Positions 59,861-64,000 of a DNA stretch of 64,000 nt are shown here, one piece after another. The stretch's first letter is position 1. The number at the start of each line of letters is the position of its first letter. The position numbers and the translations under genes were made by a program. Below the pieces are notes generated by a model that made no database searches, was not told the origin of the DNA, and worked only from the letters and a program-made list of their open reading frames with translations. Source of the DNA: Wurfbainia villosa (Eukaryota; Streptophyta; Magnoliopsida; Zingiberales; Zingiberaceae); the NCBI GenBank assembly GCA_025175895.1, contig CM045989.1, positions 130,957,272-131,021,271 on the forward strand, given 5' to 3'.

Positions 59861-62155
59861 ATATTGGTTCTTTGACTCTCTAGATTTTAGTGCATGGTGA
59901 TATGATTACGTTGCTTATGTGGTTTATAGTGTATTTGCACTTGATGCTCTATTTAGTATTGTCTTGACTTCATACTGGCATGACCCCTTTAGTTATACCT
60001 TAATTAATTTCAGTCATTGATTTCTATTAGTATGTTTTTGCTGTTATTATTGGACATCATGGTTAAATGCTTATTTGGTTATGTATTGTCGTGGTTGATA
60101 CGACGATTGAGACTAGTAGATAGTATAATTTAGATGAGGTCATGCCATAGGAGTGGATCTCAGGAATGAAATAATATTAGTAGAACCCTATGTATTGGAT
60201 AGGAGGTGTCGGGTGCGACGCGTGAGAGGAGAGGACTCGGTTATGGGCTGATATTGGAGTTTTGGGTCGGTTGAGAGGGTTGTGGGTCTTGGTTGTGATG
60301 TTGTGATTGCTAGGTGGGAAAAGGCAATCGAAGTAATGGGTTCGGTCAATAAATCTGATCATTTTAAATTTATATTTCCTAGGGTGGATCAGTGAATCTC
60401 CGGTGGAATTTTCTTACTGCCTTCACCATTAATTTGTGGTAAGACCTCCATTATTGTTCTATTTCTTTGGATATGGATTGATCTTTATTATAGTGTATAT
60501 AGGATTAAAGAAAGGGATAGATCGGTTAAGTGGATAGCTTAATCCATTAAGATTTGATCTTAATACTAGAGTTGACAATATAATCTAATTATATTTGCAA
60601 TATGCAGGTTTTGGTCACGAGACAGGTCCACGAGCGTATAGACAATTGATATTCTTCATAACAGGCGGATATCTTTGACTTATCTTCTTTTAGATATTGT
60701 CATATTACTGTGCATTATTTACTATAGCTAGTAGTAGTTTTTTATGATTGTTAACTGCCCTGGTATGTCACTACCTAGTACGTGTTGTAGTTGTTTCATA
60801 TGTTTATTATATTATGCTTTATCACTTTGATACTTGTCAATTGTTTATTTAGCACTAGAGTAGTGACATACCTTACATACTGGGCATTGAATGAATAATG
60901 AGTATATCTTGCATGTGTACATAGACTTATGTACTTATGTTATTTGATGTGGGCTCCTATTGGTACATATCATAGGTAGCCATGGATTGATAGGTGTATC
61001 GTGCATTAGTGACATGCACCATTTTTGCATTATTGCATGACTGCAATCATCGGCTCTTCGGTAGGAGGTGATACTACTTGGTAGTTGAGCCCATCGTCAG
61101 TCACATTATCTACACACACAATCACTCGTGGGTTAGTGGTATTTCAGGTGTGTGTGTAGTTGCTCTGTCAGGGCTCCACGGTGGTCGCTCATGTTAATGG
61201 TATTGCGACGTGGTAGCAGACAGGGATCCCTCCTTTGTCGTGAGACGAGGAGATGAGACGAGGTGATGTCCCCCATATACATACATGGGGTAGGAGGGTG
61301 ATACTCCGCCAGCATCCTGTCCACTCGGTCACATAGGTGTAGTGACGGCAGAGTGCACAGTTGTCACAGTCCTACCCACTCGGTCGGCACACATGACATG
61401 TTGGGGGCTTGACTGGCGTCAGGGGTGACACAGGCAATTGCATCATGTGCATATGTTTTTACTATATGCATTTATTGTTGTTGCATATGATTGTCATGGA
61501 CATACAGGAGGTATTTTGTAGTTTGTTTTGGTGATTTTATATTTGCTTGTATGGATGTATCTTATGTCAGCTTAGATGATTCTGGTATGTACAGTTTCAG
61601 GTATGTATTTTGTTAAGAAACTGTACCAACATGATTATTATTGCTACTTATAGTTTACTATGCATGACTATTAGATATCCGCTGAGTTTTACTCACTCCG
61701 TTGATATCTCTTTTATTTCAGAATGAAGCCTTCCGGAGGGTCCAATTGTCAGTCCCCTGATCTGATGACTCCTTGATTTTGATTTTTAGCTTTCTGCATT
61801 TTTATCATTTGTACTATATATTTTAAACCTGTAGTATTTTATACTCGTGGTTATTTGGTAGTATTTGATTATGTCTTTATGGACTTTTTGTTCAAATGGT
61901 TTTGGTTATGTGTGTGTAGTTGTGTATTCTTGGTCAGATGACATAAGAGGTAAGTCTAGAAGTTTTAGACTTAGTATGTATTTTGGTTGTTGGCCTAAGA
62001 CCTATATATTATATGCATTGTGATTTTATGTTCCGGCCATGTTGGATGATCTATAGTGGGTCGTGTGGGCCTTGTATACAGGTTCCAATTGTCCGCAGTA
62101 TAGGGGAGGTGCTATCCGATTTTCGTCGGACAAGTACCCCTCTCGGGACGTGACA
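59861..62155 (+). repeat. 5' LTR of element J (Ty3/gypsy, family of G)
   Basis: On the + strand this matches LTR G in reverse from about 60600 onwards and ends CTCTCGGGACGTGACA at 62155. The first part, to about 60400, is less similar and no TG start is recognisable; the left edge is uncertain. Confidence 0.75.
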
Positions 62156-62162
62156 ATTTATT

Positions 62163-62178
62163 TGGTATCAGAGCCAGG
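62163..62178 (+). promoter_or_regulatory. Primer binding site of element J
   Basis: TGGTATCAGAGCCAGG, 7 bases after the LTR end; Met-tRNA type. Confidence 0.9.
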
Positions 62179-62694
62179 TTCCGAGTTCTTAAGGGTTTTT
62201 GGAGTTCACCACGTTTGGCAGGTCAACTCGTGCATTTTCAGATTTTTTTTTTTTTTGGATTTTTGTTGATTTGGCGTTTCGGACATTTTGGAGTCATATT
62301 TCGACAAGATCTTATTGGGGACTTGGCGACGACAGGACATCTCCAGATGGATAATAGGTGAAATTTTGATTTTCTATCTGTAGTGATACTTGGGTAATAA
62401 TTTAGCAGATATGAAATGAGGTGGGCGTGTTCTCGTGCCGATGCGTGGTGTAGGACAGCCATGCAAGAGGACATTGAGATCTCTGGCGATGGAGTTGCCA
62501 GAAAGGTCTACGAAGAATGAGCCTGTCGATCAGGGTCAGACTTCATATGGTGTCGTGGTGTAGTTGGTTATCACATTCATTTATTTCTCGGGCATTCCTG
62601 AGAGAGATTGGTAGACTACTCACCCTTAGGTCACAAAGATTGATGGTATCTCTGCCTCTGGGGATAAATTAGAAGTCACCTAGGAGGTTAGAGG
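62179..62694 (+). other. Leader of J with gag deleted
   Basis: Only about 520 bp separate primer site and protease, where gypsy elements hold ~1.2 kb of gag. No capsid or zinc-knuckle block is readable, so gag was lost by deletion. Confidence 0.6.
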
Positions 62695-63012
62695 ATGTCC
62701 ATTAATTTCGGCAGCATCATACTCCCGGTAGACTTGTTGGTTCTCGACATGATCGAATTCGACATCATACTTGGCATGGACAGGCTAACAGCGTATCATG
62801 TCACTGTGGATTGCCAGATGAGGGTGGTTACATTCCATCCTCCTAACCAACCCTCGTGGGATTTTACTAGCACCAGAAACGATGGTACATCGACCGTTTC
62901 TGTGATGCAGACTCGGAAGCTTTTATCACACAACTGTCAGAGTTTTCTATTGTCATTGATTAACGCCGAGGACTGAGGTGACTCTCAGATCTCGGACATT
63001 CCTATCGTCTGA
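62695..63012 (+). pseudogene. Protease C-terminus of J
   Basis: The last part of a gypsy aspartic protease: LDMIEFDIILGMDRLTAYHV, then VDCQMRVVTFHPP. The active-site DTG block is missing. In-frame TGA codons at 62974 and 63010 separate it from RT in the same frame. Confidence 0.75.
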
Positions 63013-63445
63013 GAGTACCTGGATGTCTTTCAAGAGAAGTTACTGGGCCTGCCTCCCAGAAGGCAAGTGGAGTTCACAATTGAGTTAATTTCGAGGACGA
63101 TGTCGGGATCGAAAGATCCTTATCGTATGGCCCTGAAAGAGTTGGACGAGCTAAAGGTTCAGCTTCAAGAGCTTTTGGATAAAGGTTTTATCCGCCCTAG
63201 CGTATCTCCCTGGGGTTCTCCGGTTTTCTTCGTAAAGAAGAAAGACGGTTCGATGAGATTATGCATCGACTACAAGCAGTTGAACGCTGTCACCATCAAG
63301 AATAAATATCCCCTGCCATGTATTAAGGACTTGTTTGATCAGCTCAGAGGTACGTCAGTGTACTCTAAGATTGATCTACGGTCCGGAGATCATCAGCTAA
63401 GGGTCAGAGATTTGGAAGTTCAGAAGACAACGTTTGTCAGATTAT
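63013..63445 (+). pseudogene. Reverse transcriptase N-terminus of J, truncated
   Basis: Gypsy RT from EYLDVFQEKLLGLPPRRQVE, through KELDELKVQLQELLDKGFIR, SPWGSPVFFVKKKDGSMRLC, IDYKQLNAVTIKNKYPLP and YSKIDLRSGDHQLRVRD, to QKTTF. It stops abruptly at about 63445, before the catalytic aspartates, where unrelated sequence begins. Confidence 0.9.
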
Positions 63446-64000
63446 TTTGGTCCTTAATATCACTGTTCTAATCCTCTTGTGTGTTTATTTATCGATTATT
63501 TACATGTTTTATGAGTTGGATATATTTTTGGACCTTATTGTAAATTCTCCTAATTTTTGGACTTATATGCAAATTTTACATCTTAATCGTAGGAGATCGA
63601 GATGAGCCAATGAATTAGACTCGAGTTAGATCAAATATGACTTCATCTAGGGCTAGAAGGATATTTTAAGCTTGATCAATCTGGACCATTCATCATGATC
63701 GAGGGCAATTTAATCAAGAGATCAGATCTGAGCAATATTGACCGTCCGATGAAAGCGACTTGATTCTGAGCCATCTACCTAAATCTGGAGAGATCCGGTC
63801 CATACATTTTGATCTGTACATCTGAACCCTTCATCCAGATTCGACCGATCATGATTATCCCTTCAGATGGATCAGATCCGTCCATCCAGAGTTGGAGTGA
63901 TTTCAGCCGTTGGATGCACAGCCCATTAATAGATTAATCAGATTCATTTAACACTAGATCTAATGGACGGCTGAGATCAGATGAGGCTTTGATCGGACGG
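63446..64000. other. Unclassified repeat-like sequence
   Basis: No coding frame and no LTR end recognised. The second half is rich in GATC-containing words (for example GGATCAGATCCGTCC), which suggests LTR or satellite origin, but this is a guess. Confidence 0.3.

Noticed and set aside
1..64000. tRNA or rRNA genes.
   Set aside because: None was recognised; Met-tRNA-like words are the short retroelement primer sites only.

Overview
The window is nuclear DNA of a flowering plant, probably a monocot. It holds one recognisable host gene, an intact eight-exon gene for the chloroplast stromal Hsp70 (37080-42878, + strand). Almost everything else is nested LTR retrotransposons plus one hAT DNA transposon. 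The retroelement clades, the Met-tRNA primer sites and the chloroplast transit peptide point to a plant; species cannot be fixed from sequence alone.

Left part (1-14362 and 26103-34556). Four relatives of one Ty1/copia, Sirevirus-like family are present, called A-D here. They have TGTTGG...CCAACA-type LTRs, several polypurine tracts, a CCHC gag and no visible pol. A (+): gag from 382, interrupted by a related solo LTR (1779-2562), then a pol-free spacer, polypurine tract and 3' LTR (4812-6229). C (+): last gag codons (6233-6376), spacer, and 3' LTR (7469-8544). B (-): 5' LTR (11240-12956), primer site, gag down to 9000, with a 547-bp tandem duplication. D (+): gag from 12957, split by element E, then spacer and 3' LTR (27953-34556), itself split by a hAT element (29396-33937).

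Middle (14363-26102). E is a complete but inactivated Ty3/gypsy chromovirus (Tekay/Del-like, chromodomain present, - strand). It has about 3.3-kb LTRs and a perfect 5-bp target duplication (aaacc) inside D's gag. Its pol is broken by frameshifts and stops.

Gene island (about 36430-46950). A Ty3/gypsy LTR relic (F) ends about 1 kb upstream of the Hsp70 start codon. The Hsp70 promoter has a candidate heat shock element. Downstream is AT-rich intergenic DNA with weak transposon traces.

Right part (46953-64000). G is a Ty3/gypsy LTR (- strand). H is a + strand gypsy RT/RNase H fragment split by I, a nearly complete but decayed Ty1/copia element (49838-59352, - strand; 5-bp target duplication gttcg/gtttg). 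J is a + strand gypsy element of G's family with LTR, primer site, protease and a truncated RT, but gag is deleted.

The most unusual signals are a run of nested inverted repeats conserved in the non-coding spacers of A and D (the first also in C), a palindromic decamer shared by several LTRs and the hAT element, and four repeated hairpins in the leader of I.
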